Shown: in pieces, positions 21,564 through 34,474 of the stretch
Position numbering within the stretch: position 1 is the first letter of the stretch
Layout of the letters: the number at the start of each line of letters is the position of its first letter
Assembly (NCBI RefSeq): GCF_024489055.1
Contig: NC_090223.1
Span: 39,532,925 to 39,596,924, forward strand
Length of the DNA stretch: 64,000 bases
Direction of reading: 5' to 3'
From: Chanodichthys erythropterus
Taxonomy: Eukaryota; Chordata; Actinopteri; Cypriniformes; Xenocyprididae
The notes under the pieces: generated by a model
What the model saw: only the letters and a program-made list of their open reading frames with translations
Databases searched by the model: none
What the model was told of the DNA's origin: nothing
Program-made: the position numbers and the translations under genes

Positions 21564-24500
21564 CTATTTGCGATCTAGTTTGCTGGCCATCAATTTTTTA
21601 ATGTCTACGGGTCCAGCTGCGGCAGCTGCCTTTGCTTTCTCTTCCTGCTCCTTCTGATAGGTGATGATGGGGCTGATGCTCGGCCTGCGGTTCCTAGTGT
21701 TTTCCTGCAGCTGGGCATCACTAAAGGGGGGAGAACAGGTCTTTTTATAGCAAAATACTGCTGGTTTGGTGACAAATGTTTTATATTTCTGAAATGACTG
21801 GTGAATAGTTGTGTAGAAATTGCAATTTCTACAATCAGATGCAAAATTTACTAGTAGAAGAGGATGAATTATTGGTGAAAACACATACAGTACAGTCCAA
21901 AAGTTTGGAACCACTAAGATTTTTAATGTTTTTAAAAGAAGCATTTATTTATTTAATTAAAAATACAGTAAAAAAACAGTAATATTGTGAAATATTATTA
22001 CAATTTAAAATAACTGTGTACTATTTAAATATATTTGACAAAGTAATTTATTCCTGTGATCAAAGCTGAATTTTCAGCATCATTACTCCAGTCTTCAGTG
22101 TCACATGATCCTTCAGAAATCATTCTAATATGCTGATCTGCTGCTCAAGAAAATTTTTTTTTCAGGATTCCTTGATGAATAGAAAGTTCAAAAGAACAGC
22201 ATTTATCTGAAATACAAAGCTTCTGTAGCATTATACACTACCGTTCAAAAGTTTGGGGTCAGTAAGAATTTTTATTTTTTTGAAAAGAAATGAAAGAAAT
22301 TAATACTTTTATTCAGCAAGGATGCATTAAATCAATCAAAAGTGGCAGTAAAGACATTTATAATGTTACAAAAGATTAGATTTCAGATAAACACTGTTCT
22401 TTTGAACTTTCTATTCATCAAATAATCCTGAAAAAAAATATTGTACACAAATATTTTGTACAATTGTACACATTAAATGTTTCTTGAGCAGCAAATCAGC
22501 ATATTAGAATGATTTCTGAAGGATCATGTGACACTGAAGACTGGAGTAACGATGCTGAAAATTCAGCTTTGCATCACAGGAATAAATTACTTTGTAAAAT
22601 ATATTCAAATAGAAAACAAGTTATTTTAAATTGTAATAATATTTCACAATATTACTGTTTTTACTGTATTTTTAATTAAATAAATGTAGCCTTGGTGAGC
22701 AGACGAAACTTCTTTTAAAAACATTAAAAATCTTAGTGGTTCCAAACTTTTGGACTGTACTGTACACAAAAAAAAACTTACGAGAAATTGTGTGGTACTG
22801 GTGAAATGGCCTTTTTCTGTATTTCCTTGTAAACTGGTGACTTCAGGTAGCGATAAAAGGTATCCTAAATAAAAAGAGTTCAGAAATGTCCAGTGTGCAG
22901 CTTTATTTTAAAAGAATACTTGCGAATGTTCAAATTACTACAAATGGCCATCACAAAAATAGAGCCAAGAATACAATCGCACCTTTTTCATCAGCATGAA
23001 GATGTGGGTCTGGGCAGCATCCAGTACGTATCGGTGAGGATGCTCCAGGCCTTTTACTGTAAGACCCATTGTCCTGCCATCAATATTGATCCAGCGTGGT
23101 GCTCCTGGGGCCAAAAAGGTTCTACAAAAAAAAAAAAAAGAGATGCTGAGAAATGTAGGCCTGACATGCAAAATACATGTAAAGCAATGATGTGCAAAAA
23201 TAATGAGTATCTCACTTGAAAACTTGTTCTGCTTTCTCTGACATAGAAGCTTCTGTGCCCCATCTCAACTCCTCAGCGGCTTCCCAGAAAGCCAGATTCT
23301 CACCTGCAGTGAAAAAGAAAAACATATTCAATTACTAATAGAAATAGTTTGCCTAAAAATGGAAATGGATTTACTCAACCTCATTTTGTTCCACAATCAT
23401 ATGAATTAGAATATAAGTAAATAAGCAACTATTGAAGGGTTAGTTCACCCCAAAATGAAAATTCTGTCATTAATCACTCACCCTCACATACAAGAACAAA
23501 CCTCTTCAGGAAGCTCAGATGTGCTGCGTAACCAATGAGGTTCATTCTTGTGTGTTACGCAGCACATTTGAGCTTCCAGAAGAGGTTTGTTCTTGTGCGT
23601 TATAGGTTGAGCTTCTGTTTATGATCACTGATCAATGTTCAATCAATGTGAGTAGTCTCAGCCTCAGACGTCACGCTCACGGACTGTTGGCTGACCGTCT
23701 GGTGCATATGGCACACTTAACTGGAAATACTTCAGGATTTTCAAAGTAGTCATCTGGTTGGTTGAATTCTACAGGATATTCGGGAGACGTGTGTGTCGTG
23801 TTCTTTAACGGTTCGCCTATAAACAAATGCCATGATGCAAAACCCCCTCATGGAAGAAGAAAACCGTCGTGTTTACAACTGTGACAATGAGCGTTTTCCA
23901 GGATCAAGTAAACAGTGGATTTTTTTAAAAGTATGTGAAGTTCACAGCTCCATTGTTGCAGTAAACTTGCACAACGTTCCTGAATGAATAATTTGTTAGA
24001 TACAAGCCAGTCTGTTACTGTAGGGACATCGACTTTACATGACGTCGAATAAAATGAACTGTGATTGGTTGTGTTACATGTCAGTCAAACGTCCTCTTGG
24101 ACGGTCCTTGACCAATGAAAGCTGCGATAGAGTCCAGACCTTCTGCCGTCGGTCTGAAGCTGTGGCTACACGAGACTAATATGCAAGTAAAAACCTAAAT
24201 TAAATCCGTTCATCATAAAAAGCAATCGAGTCTCTTCAGAAAATTATGGATTCGTTTTCCGATCTCTTTATGAACTTTTTGAAGAGTCAAAGTTTTAGTT
24301 GCAAAGGCAGTCTATGGAAGGAAATCTGACAGCATTCTGTCATCAAAATGATCTTCATTTGTGTTCCGAAGATGAATGAAAGTTTGGAACAACATGAAGG
24401 TGAGTACTTAATGACAGAATTTTCAATTTGGGATGAACTAACCCTATTACATAAACTTAAAAAACTTTAAACAAAAATTTAAAATGCAACTAACTGAAAT

Positions 24501-27500
24501 AAAATACATGAAAGTACTTAAATTATTCAAAAAATTTCTAGCACATTATTCAGCAATGTCCCTTTTGTGTTCCACAGAAGAAAGTAAGTCATGAGGGTGA
24601 GTAAATGACAGATATGATAGATAAAGATTATGAAAGACATTTGTCTTTATACCAACAATTAGTCAAAGCATTAATTAAATATTCACAAACCACTGAATTC
24701 CTTCTTCAGGAAAATCTTGAAGTCTGCACGGCCCCGTGGGTCATTAAGCAACTCGTAGAAGCTAAAGGACCAGCGCTCCACTCTCATCTTTGTGGGAACT
24801 TCAACACTGTAAAAAACGTAATACACCAATTTATACACTGAATAATAATACACTGATTTAAAGGTACACTATGTAACTTTCGGCGCTCTGGTGGTTAATA
24901 AACAAAACTGCATGCGTCTTGCTGAAGAACACTGTAGCAGGAGCTACTTCTCTCTGTTTATGTATATGACTGTGCTACTCTGCAGCGGCTGCCGTCTAAA
25001 ATAGTCCAAATATAAACACTTATTATAAGTGTACCATTGTGACAAAAACACAGTTTAAAAGATGGATTTAAGATGTACTAACTCATTATATAACTTTTGT
25101 AAAATTTTGAACAAAAAAAGTTACATAGTGTAATGATAGTGTAAAATGAATGAATTTAACTCTAATTAATTTAGAAAGCTCTTACTCTGCCATGTTCAGC
25201 TCCCAGTAAGTGTCATCATCAGTTTGCCAGGGATTGCTAGGGAGGCAGGGCGTGAGGAACGGGTCGTGATTCTTAAATGTTGTCATATACTTGACCAGGC
25301 TGAATGCGAAGAAAAAGATATTTAGAAGCAGCACATTTAGGTGCCAACTAAAATTGTTAGCAGCAACTGTTCTGTTTTGGTGATTTTGACTTACGCTCCA
25401 AGAGATACTGTAGACTTGACCCTTGACCTCATGACGGCCTGTTGTGTGTAGATGATCTAAAAAATACAATTTGAGCCAATTAATCAATATCATTAAATAG
25501 AAATGATATTTAAAATGATAATTAAATATCTCTAAATGTGTGTAAAGACTCATTGTCACTTACGATTCTTCTATAATAATCATAGGTTTTTTTCTGAAAA
25601 AAAAGAAGGAAGAAACAACATCCTGTTACATATTAAAAAAAAAAAAATCCTGACAAGACACCACAAGACCAACTCGCTACATGCTATTCTGTCAAAAACA
25701 ATTGATATATATGTGTGATATCTACATAGTATCTTGCCAAACACAAACAAGCACAACTACACAAAACCACAGTTTTCATTTAATTGAATAATTGGCACAC
25801 TATACATACACACTTGTTCAAACAGTATTTCTGAGTGTATGAATGATATTCAAGGCTTGAAAGGGCAGTTTGTGCTCTTTCGTTTGTATGTGTGTGTTTA
25901 TAGGAATCATCTTGAAAACTGAAGACGTATTAGTACAAATCTGCGTGGAAAGGAAAGAGAGAAAAAGAGACAATCACATCAACAGATTCACAGTCTAATC
26001 TCTCAAAGCAGTCAAACAGAGTTATATACACCACATATTATAAGTTTAAATAATATTATTATGATTGATCATGAAACTACTGTTCAAAGGTTTGGAGTTG
26101 GTAAGATTTTTTTGAAAGAAGTCTCTTATGCTTACCAAGGCTGCATTTATTTGATCAAAAATACAGTAAATATGGTAATATTGTGATATATTATTACAAT
26201 TTAAAATAACTGTTTTCTATTTTAATGTATTTTAAAATGCATTATTTATTCCTGTGAAGTCTTCAGTGTCACATGAGTCTGTAGAAATCATTCTAATATG
26301 ATGATTTGCTGCTCAATAAACATTTCTTATTATTATCATTGTTGAAAACAGTTTGCTTAACACTTTTAACCCTTTGATGCATAACATGGGTCAAAAATGA
26401 CCCGGCTAAGTTTTTATTTTCTATATCTTTGCAAGAAATGAATTTCATCATTCAGTATTCCAGGTATTCCTCAATTCACTTCTTTTTGATCATCACAAAT
26501 CCTCATTTTAATCTAATTCTTACTTTTTTAATAAAAATCATTTTTGTATCACTACCCTTCTAATGCGCAACATGGGTCAAAAATGACCCGTATTCATTTC
26601 CTATGTAATTTCAATAACGGTTGAGTGTTTCTTTGCTGAATCTTTAAAAGAAATGTATTTTATCATTCATTTATTCCAGGTATTCCTTAAATATCTTGTT
26701 TTTGATTTTCAAAAATCATTATGTTCATTTTTTCTTTTTTACTTTATAAACAAACACAGTTTTTGTATGCTTACATCAATTTTACACACATCGGTCAAAA
26801 ATGACCAGTATTCATTTCCTATGTTATTTCAATCATGACTGAGTGTTTCTTTGCTGAATCTTTGAAAGAAATGTATTTTGTCATTTATTTATTCCAGGTA
26901 TTCATTAAATCTTGTTTTTGATTTTCTACAAATAATTGTTTATTTTTTATTTCTTACTTTATAAACAAACACAGTTTCTACATCAATTTTACACACATGG
27001 GTCAAAAATGACCCATATAGAAATATTTAGTATTTGCAAATTTTTGCAAGTAGAAACATATTTACTGCAGACAACTGTTCATCTTCCACACATTTCACAT
27101 CTTAACAAGGCTACTTTTGTATATTTGATGGATGCAAGTCTTATTATATTTAATATATTAGGCTATATATTTCATAATTTTTTATTTTTTGTCATAAATC
27201 AATGCAATTGGTCACCCTTTAAATCTGTCAGTGTTCCTGAAAAGTAACAGTTTTGGACAAATACAACATGGGACACATTTGTTTGTGTCATTATCTTTCT
27301 AAAGGCCAAAGTATACTTCATGTTTTATGCGTACGTGAGGATCAGCATACAGATTTTTGTAACTTTTTATAATTTCCACCAGATTTCTGTAACTGTGTAT
27401 GTGCAACCTGCACATACACATTTAAATTGTGTTTGACTGTTCGCAAAGTATACTTTCAGCTTTTTTTTTACAGCAATATCATCATCCACCTCAGTTCTGT

Positions 27501-30500
27501 TGAGGACCAGCCGCTAACACTCTAGATAAAGAAAATCAAAAGCACAAGAATATTCAAATATTCAAATTCAAATACACTTATTATATATTTTCACTGTTGG
27601 ACAGAAACCTTGTTCAAAACGGTTACTTTTCAGGAACACTGATAGATGTAAAAGGTGACCAGTAGCATTGATTTATGACAAAAAATACAAATTATGAAAT
27701 ATAATATATAGCCTATGAAATATAATATGACTTTCATCCATCAAATATACAAAAGCAGCCATGTTGAGACGTGAAATGTGTGGCGGATGAATAGTTGTCT
27801 GCAATAAATATGTTCCTACTTGCGAAAATTTGTTTCTAATATGGGTCATTTTTGACCCATGTGTGTAAAATTGATGTAGAAATACAAAAGCTATGATTTG
27901 TGAAAATCAAAAACAAGATATTTAAGGAATACCTGGAATAAATAAATGACAAATTATAGTTTCTTTCAAAGATTCAGCGAAGAAACACTAAGTCATGATT
28001 GAAATAACACAGGAAATGAATACGGGTCATTTTTGACCCAGGTGTGTAAAATTGATGTAGACATACAAAAACTGTGTTTGTTTATAAAGTAAGAAAGAAA
28101 AAAGGAACATAATGATTTTTGACAATCAAAAACAAGATATTTAAAGAATACCTGTAATACATGAATGATAAAATACATTTATTTCAAAGATTCAGGATTC
28201 TTTGATGAATAGAAAGTTCAAATAAACAGCACTTTTTACATCACAAATGTCTTTACCATCACTTTGGATCATTTTAATGCACTCCCTCTGAATAACAGCA
28301 TTGATTTCTTTAAATGTATTCTTTTTTTTCATACTGACCCCAAACTTTTGAACAGTAATGTAACTTATTCTAAGACGTTGCGCATTTTAAAGGGACAGTT
28401 TACGCACAAATGTAAATTCTGTCATCATTTACTCACCCTCATGTTGTTTCAAACCTGCATGACTTTCTTTCATAAATGAAACATAAAAGATATTTTAGGA
28501 AATGTCTCAATGTTCCATTTCATTCCATACAATGGAAGACAATGGAGTCCAGTGTTGTTTTGGATCCTATTGACTTTTTATTACATCAACAAAAACAGTT
28601 AATTAATTCATTCTCAAAAATATCATTTGTGTTCCCCAGAAGAAAGAAAGTCATACAAATCTGAAACAACATGATAGTGATTAAATTCTCTGATTTCATT
28701 TTTGGGTGAACTATCCCTAGAACATCAGAGTGTAATATCATATCATCTATTCACATTCCAACAGGCCCTTTGTAGGGTGTTCATCGTTTCATACTGAGAT
28801 TAAAATAAATTGTATATTTGTAAGTTATCATAGGCAGCAGCATCAGCAAAACAGTAATATGATGATAAGCTGCCCTGGTGTATTTCCAACAACACGCCCA
28901 ATGTGGGGAAAGGGTGGGTGGGAGGAAGGGGATCTCCTCGAAAGATCAGCAGGTTAAAAATCCTCTTATATCGTAAAGCAGATTGTGAGAGAATCTAGAT
29001 GGCCATCCCAGGACTGAGACAGACACACTGCTAATCGGCTCTATAGTTAGAGCCTATGGAGTCCCTCCCACAGTAACAGAAGCATTAAAAGAGATAGTTC
29101 ACCCAACTCACCCTCATATTGTTCCAAGACTGTATGACTTTCCTTCTTCTGTAGAACATAAAATAAGATATTTTGAGAAATGTCTCCATGTTTTGTTTTG
29201 TTTTTGTGCACAGAATAGGTGTCAGTTGGGTTCAATGCCTTTTGGTTCCAAACAGTCAAAACATCTTCTTTTATGTTCCACTGATTAAAGTAAGTCATAC
29301 CGGTTTGGAAAGATATGAGTAAATGATGACAGGATTTTTTAGGTTCATAATGGCCTGGCTGATGGTTAGCAGAATCATCAAGTGACATCAATCATTATTG
29401 ATGCTCTGGATGAGTTATCGTGGTGACTTTTGAGGGCTCACATGGAAACTCACCAGTTACCTCCTCTGTATTAGGGTCAATATGACGATCCAGGACATCC
29501 ATAGCGCTGTGTGTTTGCGGCTGTAGACAGAATAAGAAAAGATATCCTCATCATAGTGTCTTCAAAGCAACTCTAAACTAGCAGCTTCCGTCAACCACTT
29601 ACTGGAGGCCTGTGGACAATCCAGTAGGCTCTCTCCTGACAGTCAAACACAACTCTGTCTGCCTTCTGACGCGCCTTCCCAGCCCTTGAAAAACAACACA
29701 ATAAAATAACGTGAGTGCTACTAACATCACGGTACTAAAGATTTAGTAAGGGATGTAAAAGGACAAATCGCATGACAGAAATATAGCTGATGGACACTGA
29801 AATAGCAGTAACCATGTACATTTTCTAAGACAGAAGGAGAGTATAGAAACTCACTGGTACTGCTCTTTAGCTTGCATCACGATAAAATCCCATTTGTGGT
29901 TCATCCATTTGTGGAGTTTGTTGTATTCCTCCTGTTACAATACACAAAAATGTTGTTGTATAATGTCATTAATGTCAACAAGAAATTGAAATCTCCACCC
30001 TATTTATTTTCTAAATGCATGTTATTGATATTATGCAGGTTATGCACAACAAACCGTATTTTGTAAAACAGGTCACATTGCCTCTTTAAATATTGGGATG
30101 TTTTACATCTTCAAATGAGCTACCAAAGATGAGCATAACCGATGTCCATTCTCACTAACATTCGAATATTGAAATTGAATAAACGCAACAATAAAATCAA
30201 CTAACTAGGTTAGCTGATTACCTTAAAAGTCAGGTATCACCATCAGTTCATACTGCCGTTAACACTTTTTCCAACAAGCGGATGCAATGAGTTTTCCTGT
30301 TTGTTCATGTGACATTCGGCATTAAGCCTATTGTGAATGATTCATCCATTCATATGTTTATTTTTTTAATTTTGAGCCTGTAATTTTAAATCAAAATGGC
30401 ATTACTCAGTGTTACAGTGAAACGACAGACTTCTCTCTGGTGATGTATGCAAGACTTCGTTTCAACCGCAAGCTCATTAACAACAGGAAATGTTTTTTAA

Positions 30501-33500
30501 GCATGTGCCCCTCGTCATAATCTTTAATCAAAATAACTTAATCTTCCTCTTCTAGCAACATCTTCTCTTCTCTGATGACATGTATACCGGCGCAAGGGCG
30601 GGTCAACCTGTCACTCACATGAGATCAACCAATAGCGAACCACAACCATCCAACGATCCAATCAGTTCCCAATGGCCAAATCAAGTCCCGCCCCCAACAT
30701 TTTTTCTTGTTTGAGAAACTGTTTCACTCGGATATAATAGAAAAAAGAGAATATTCTTCTCACAACAGAGAAGAAAAGACTACTGCAACATCCATTTTAT
30801 GCAGACTTTAAAATTATTCCAAATAATAACTACCCTAATGAGTAGTAATCAAATTAATATTTTTACATACCTGTTCATAGGCATCAAGCACTCCCTTTTT
30901 TCGGATGTTTCTCTTTGCCAGATAGATTGCTTTAGTAACAGAAAACACTTTTATTATGGGATGGTAACATACAAACATGTCTCTTTAAATGGGTAAATGA
31001 AAGACCTCTGGTCAGCAGCTTTTCAGACCCAGATTCAATATAAATTGTAATTATAAATTGCACTTCATAAAATGTGTTATACATTTTGCAACCAGATGTT
31101 TGTGAATAGCCAGAATATTACAAACCGTAATCGGTGTCCTCAGCTTTCCTTTTTTGCACAGGCCAGAAATAGGGGGTCTAGAGAGAGAGAAAAGGTCACC
31201 TGATTACTATGCACCATCATTAAAACATTTTTAAAGATACATGGTCTCCTAACACAGTTACCTGAAAGCGGTACAAACTGCCATCTGGTTTGAGGATAAG
31301 CTTTTTGTGGTCCTGCAGAGGGTAGATGTACCCGAAGGCCACTAACATTGTGCCAAATGCTTGAGCCTCTGCCAAAGATCATTCAAGGACATTATTGTGC
31401 AGAGTAATGTACTCAAACACATTTAAAGGATATTTTTTCCAAACTATTAATTATTCAAAACAATATATTTTCACAGTTACCATTATTGTCCATGTTCATA
31501 TGTTTGGAGATCCATGCAACAATGTCCTGACCTGTCAGACAAGCAGAAACTATCATGACAACTCTAAAAATAGCAAATAAAGCAATAAAGTGTGTTGAGC
31601 GCATGAAAATAACCATATCTGGTTTAAAAATTAAATTAATGTATGTCCCCAACACTAAATTATGATGAAATGCAGTCGAAAATATTTATAGCCATTTTCA
31701 TGCATTTGTGCTTTATAAATCTCAATATTATTTCTACAAGACTCAGGTTAAATGTAAGATGAAATTAAAGTCCCTGGCTCGCTAGATTTGTCGACAACAG
31801 TTGCAGAGATTAAAGAGCAACTTTGGAACCTAAAGTAGCAAAGATCTCATCCAATTGAAGTCTGCTGTATATAGCCAGTGCCGTCAGATTATGATCTGGC
31901 AGCACAACGCTTGTGTCTGTATATAGACTGAAAGGAAATGTACAGTATACAATACATGGTAATCTGTGAACAGTGTTAATTTCAGTAGGACTCTTACTCC
32001 TTTACAAACTCACCAGCGAACGCATGGGGAATGGATGTAACATTTAGCTTCTGTTCTGATCCCTTCACTCCAGACGATGGGTCCTGCATCTGAACCACTA
32101 CGGCCTCCACCTGTGAAATTCAGGAAGTTTAATATATGAAAGTTTTATTTTTATAAAGTATTATATTTTTTTATAATATAAAAGTGTTAATATATAGAAG
32201 TATGAGCTAAAGGATACAATACAATGCTCAAGAAAAGGAAGTATCAGTCCCAGCAATTTTTGAAGTCACATTTCAGAATGAGTTTCAGTGGGGACCCATT
32301 TACCAAAGGATTGCCATACACAAGAAATGTAAAAATATTAAAACCTTATAAATGTAACTTTTTTCCCCAGTAGATGTTGTGCAATGGCAGGGGTTTCAAA
32401 GGCATGAGAAAAATAAGTTACACAGTTAAACAATCTTTTTCTCAAGTATTTGCATAATTAAGCCAGTTTATTTTCCCAAAGTGTGTGGCATAAAATATTT
32501 GTTAATAGTTTTCTACACTCTGTTCCAAAAGGAAGGTTTCACAGTGATGCCATAGAAGAACCAGTATTGGTTCTCCAAAGAAGCTTTCAGTGAACAGTTC
32601 TTAAAAGAAGCATTTTAATAATCTAAAGAATCTTTTTCTCCTATAAAGAACCTTTTGTGCAATGGAAAACTTCCATGGATGTCAAAAGTTCTTCATTCAA
32701 GCCTTTTTAAGAGTGTATATGCTGTAGTGTATAAACCCATACATTCACACATTTTAAAATCAATAGTTTCTTCATAATAAGTCAGCAGGGAAGGGGCCTG
32801 TTGACCCAAAAAACTTTATTTTATCTGTGAATAATGTCTTGATGAATATTTTACTCTTACATGAGCTCTGCAAGGGTAGCTACACCAAGGTTTAACAACT
32901 AAAGTACATTTTTGTTGAGTTTGACACACTTGTACTATGGCGACCGACATGCATGGCCTTTGAACTTAGAGTAAGAGATGCGGTTCTTAAGGCAAGCTGT
33001 CAGATGTGGCATGACTCCAGGCTAATTGGCTTTGAATCAGAAAGCTCTTTTAAAGCGAATCTCTTCAATGAATTGGATCTCTCCAAGAAGCTAAGAATAC
33101 ACAGACTTCAGACACAAGTATAAAATAAAATAAAAATACAGTTGAATATTGGGATATTCTATGGACGGGCTGAGAGTTTTGGTTTCTATTTAAATCATGA
33201 CACTGTTAGAACAACATCTTATAGCATTAAGGATTTTAGAAATAATAGAATGTATATAATTAAAAATGTGTTGGAAAATCAGAAAGATATATTAGGGTAT
33301 GTGTACAACAGCAAACAGAATTAATAGATACAAGAGATAGATACTAAGGTCTTTAAAAGTTAGTTAATTGTTCAATAAAGGATCTCATTAAGAAACTAAA
33401 TACATCATCATTTGCTTACTTTGCCTTAAAAGATTGAACTTACCTTTTTAAGGCAGGCCATCCGTGGCCGATAATGTTGTCCATGGTCTCGGTCCGATCT

Positions 33501-33509
33501 TATTGTCAT
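21564..33509 (-). CDS. rgs9: Regulator of G-protein signalling 9 (R7 family), complete
   Basis: Seventeen coding exons in transcript order: 33509-33444, 32110-32014, 31531-31481, 31368-31262, 31177-31126, 30929-30871, 29931-29855, 29684-29603, 29520-29461, 25593-25564, 25456-25395, 25299-25186, 24806-24691, 23303-23216, 23121-22983, 22864-22782, 21720-21564. They sum to 1440 nt, 479 aa (human retinal RGS9-1 is 484). Order of domains: DEP about 30-105 (GYIYPLQD, SLYRFQTPYFWP), the R7 helical linker, GGL about 217-285 (CLPSNPW, binds Gbeta5), and RGS about 290-412 (RVERWSFSFYELL, FSGENLAFWEAAEEL, HPHRYVLDAAQTH). It accelerates GTP hydrolysis on Gi/o-class alphas, transducin in photoreceptors. 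The tail ends SKLDRK, like RGS9-1; no long RGS9-2 tail is seen. The head-to-head placement with gna13 matches human RGS9-GNA13. RGS11 is the main alternative. Confidence 0.93.
21887..22764. mobile_element. Fold-back repeat in the last rgs9 intron
   Basis: The left end GTACAGTCCAAAAGTTTGG and the right end CCAAACTTTTGGACTGTAC are perfect inverted repeats. The interior is two opposed copies of the AT-rich TTTGGGGTCAG family that meet near 22240. It lies between the two exons encoding the C-terminus. Confidence 0.8.
23432..24449. mobile_element. TTAA-family fold-back element in an rgs9 intron
   Basis: GAAGGGTTAGTTCACCCC at the left and GATGAACTAACCCTATTAC at the right are degenerate ends of the common family. 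The element sits between the two exons that split the RGS-domain FSGEN motif. It carries an internal hairpin at 23491-23595. Confidence 0.7.
23491..23595. repeat. Near-perfect 105-nt hairpin
   Basis: Arms of about 42 nt (23491-23532 and 23554-23595) pair with only two mismatches around a loop of about 21 nt. The arms include CAAGAACAAACCTCTTC and its complement. The shape resembles a microRNA precursor, but the position inside a fold-back transposon explains it more simply. Confidence 0.8.
24857..25135. repeat. MITE-like repeat with TACACTATGTAAC ends in an rgs9 intron
   Basis: AAAGGTACACTATGTAACTTT at the left is answered by AAAGTTACATAGTGTAATG at the right. The interior contains CGGCGCTCTGGTGGT. 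Non-coding; family not assigned. Confidence 0.6.
26574..28180. repeat. Large inverted repeat with GGGTCA-N4-TGACCC units in the largest rgs9 intron
   Basis: The left arm (about 26640-27262) and right arm (about 27602-28178) are imperfect reverse complements, each built of roughly 200-bp units. Units are punctuated by GGGTCAAAAATGACCC or its complement at 26388, 26574, 26793 (shorter), 26999, 27843 and 28024. It lies in the intron between exons 9 and 10. It is probably a fold-back transposon; family not recognised. Confidence 0.7.
28388..28722. mobile_element. TTAA-family fold-back element in the same rgs9 intron
   Basis: TTTTAAAGGGACAGTTTACGC at the left and TTTTGGGTGAACTATCCCTAG at the right, with paired internal segments. 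A further degenerate copy occurs at about 29085-29345. Confidence 0.65.
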
Positions 33510-33830
33510 TTTGAAGTCCGCGAAAACTACTTTTAAAAGAAGAAAACAATTCCTGTTGTTAATGAGAATTTAAGTTTAGATTTTCTGAGAGAAGTGGACA
33601 GTGCAGGTCTCTGCTACGCCTCACACACACACAAACACACACACACTAAGAGAAAAACAGGGACGGGCAGCAAACATAAGAAAGTGACAGTGGCCAATCA
33701 CAGCGCAGCTCTCTCTTCTGTCTCTCCAATCTGTCTGTCATCAGAGCATCAGCGGGCGCTGCGCTGCTCAAACACACCGACAGGCGGCGACCGAGAGACG
33801 GACACTCTCTCGCCACTGCTTCCTATGGGA
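33510..33830 (-). promoter_or_regulatory. rgs9: rgs9 5' leader and promoter region
   Basis: Upstream of the rgs9 ATG the sequence contains a short CA tract (33620-33650) and then a locally GC-richer block (about 33720-33820, AGCGGGCGCTGCGCTGC, CAGGCGGCGACC). This is a plausible core promoter. The transcription start is not visible. Confidence 0.4.
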
Positions 33831-34182
33831 ATGTACATTTCATTTTATCTGCGCTGTTTTTCCATTACCAGAAATTGCCGTTTCAGTTACAGCCTGATTA
33901 AAGGCTTATGAGAAATTACTCAGCTGAGCAATATTGGTCCCCTGAATGAAATCATCCAGAAACAGTAAGCAGATGCAATGTATTGTTATTGTACAGGTGA
34001 ACTCCCTCTCGAAACATGTTTTACACATTCAGAAATGTGCAATACACTTGACTTACATGAGATTCAGCTGATTTAAGTGCCATTAGCCCTATAAGGCCTA
34101 CTGTATCATTTAATGATTCATTCTAACTAAGGCCTGCCTTGCTGAAAAACTTGTTGCACACAATCTGCTATGTGCCATCTAG

Positions 34183-34382
34183 TCACTGTCAGAAAAAAAG
34201 GTATGGTGCTTGTCACTGGGGCAGTACCCTAAGGTACAAAATTGAAAAAGTACATCTTTGTACCTTACTTACCCCTAAATGGTCCATATTAGTACCTTAA
34301 AAGTCCATATTTGTACCTTAAAGGTACATATTAGTCAGTAGTCAGTACTGCCCAAGCATCATACCTTTTTTTCTGACAGTGA
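34183..34382. mobile_element. 200-bp MITE with long inverted ends in the rgs9-gna13 spacer
   Basis: TCACTGTCAGAAAAAAAGG at the left is matched by CCTTTTTTTCTGACAGTGA at the right, and the match continues inward (GGTATGGTGCTTG / CAAGCATCATACC). The middle is made of GGTAC/GTACC steps. No convincing target duplication. Confidence 0.78.
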
Positions 34383-34474
34383 GTGATAGTTTATACATTT
34401 TTAGCAAGTAAAAGGCCTTTTAGTATCATTCTAAAATGTCCACCTTCAGGTTATTGTACATGTGTACATCGTAC

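Noticed and set aside
26388..28039. A CRISPR-like array
   Set aside because: The spacing is irregular, the units are long inverted repeats within a fish intron, and no cas genes exist in this context.
29440..29454. A missing rgs9 exon between 29454 and 25593
   Set aside because: The gap disappears if the upstream donor at 29461 is used; phases then match directly and the protein length fits RGS9-1.
21564..33509. Assigning the R7 gene to rgs11
   Set aside because: RGS11 is similar in size and some N-terminal residues resemble it, but the MTIR start, the SKLDR-type tail and the divergent pairing with gna13 favour RGS9.
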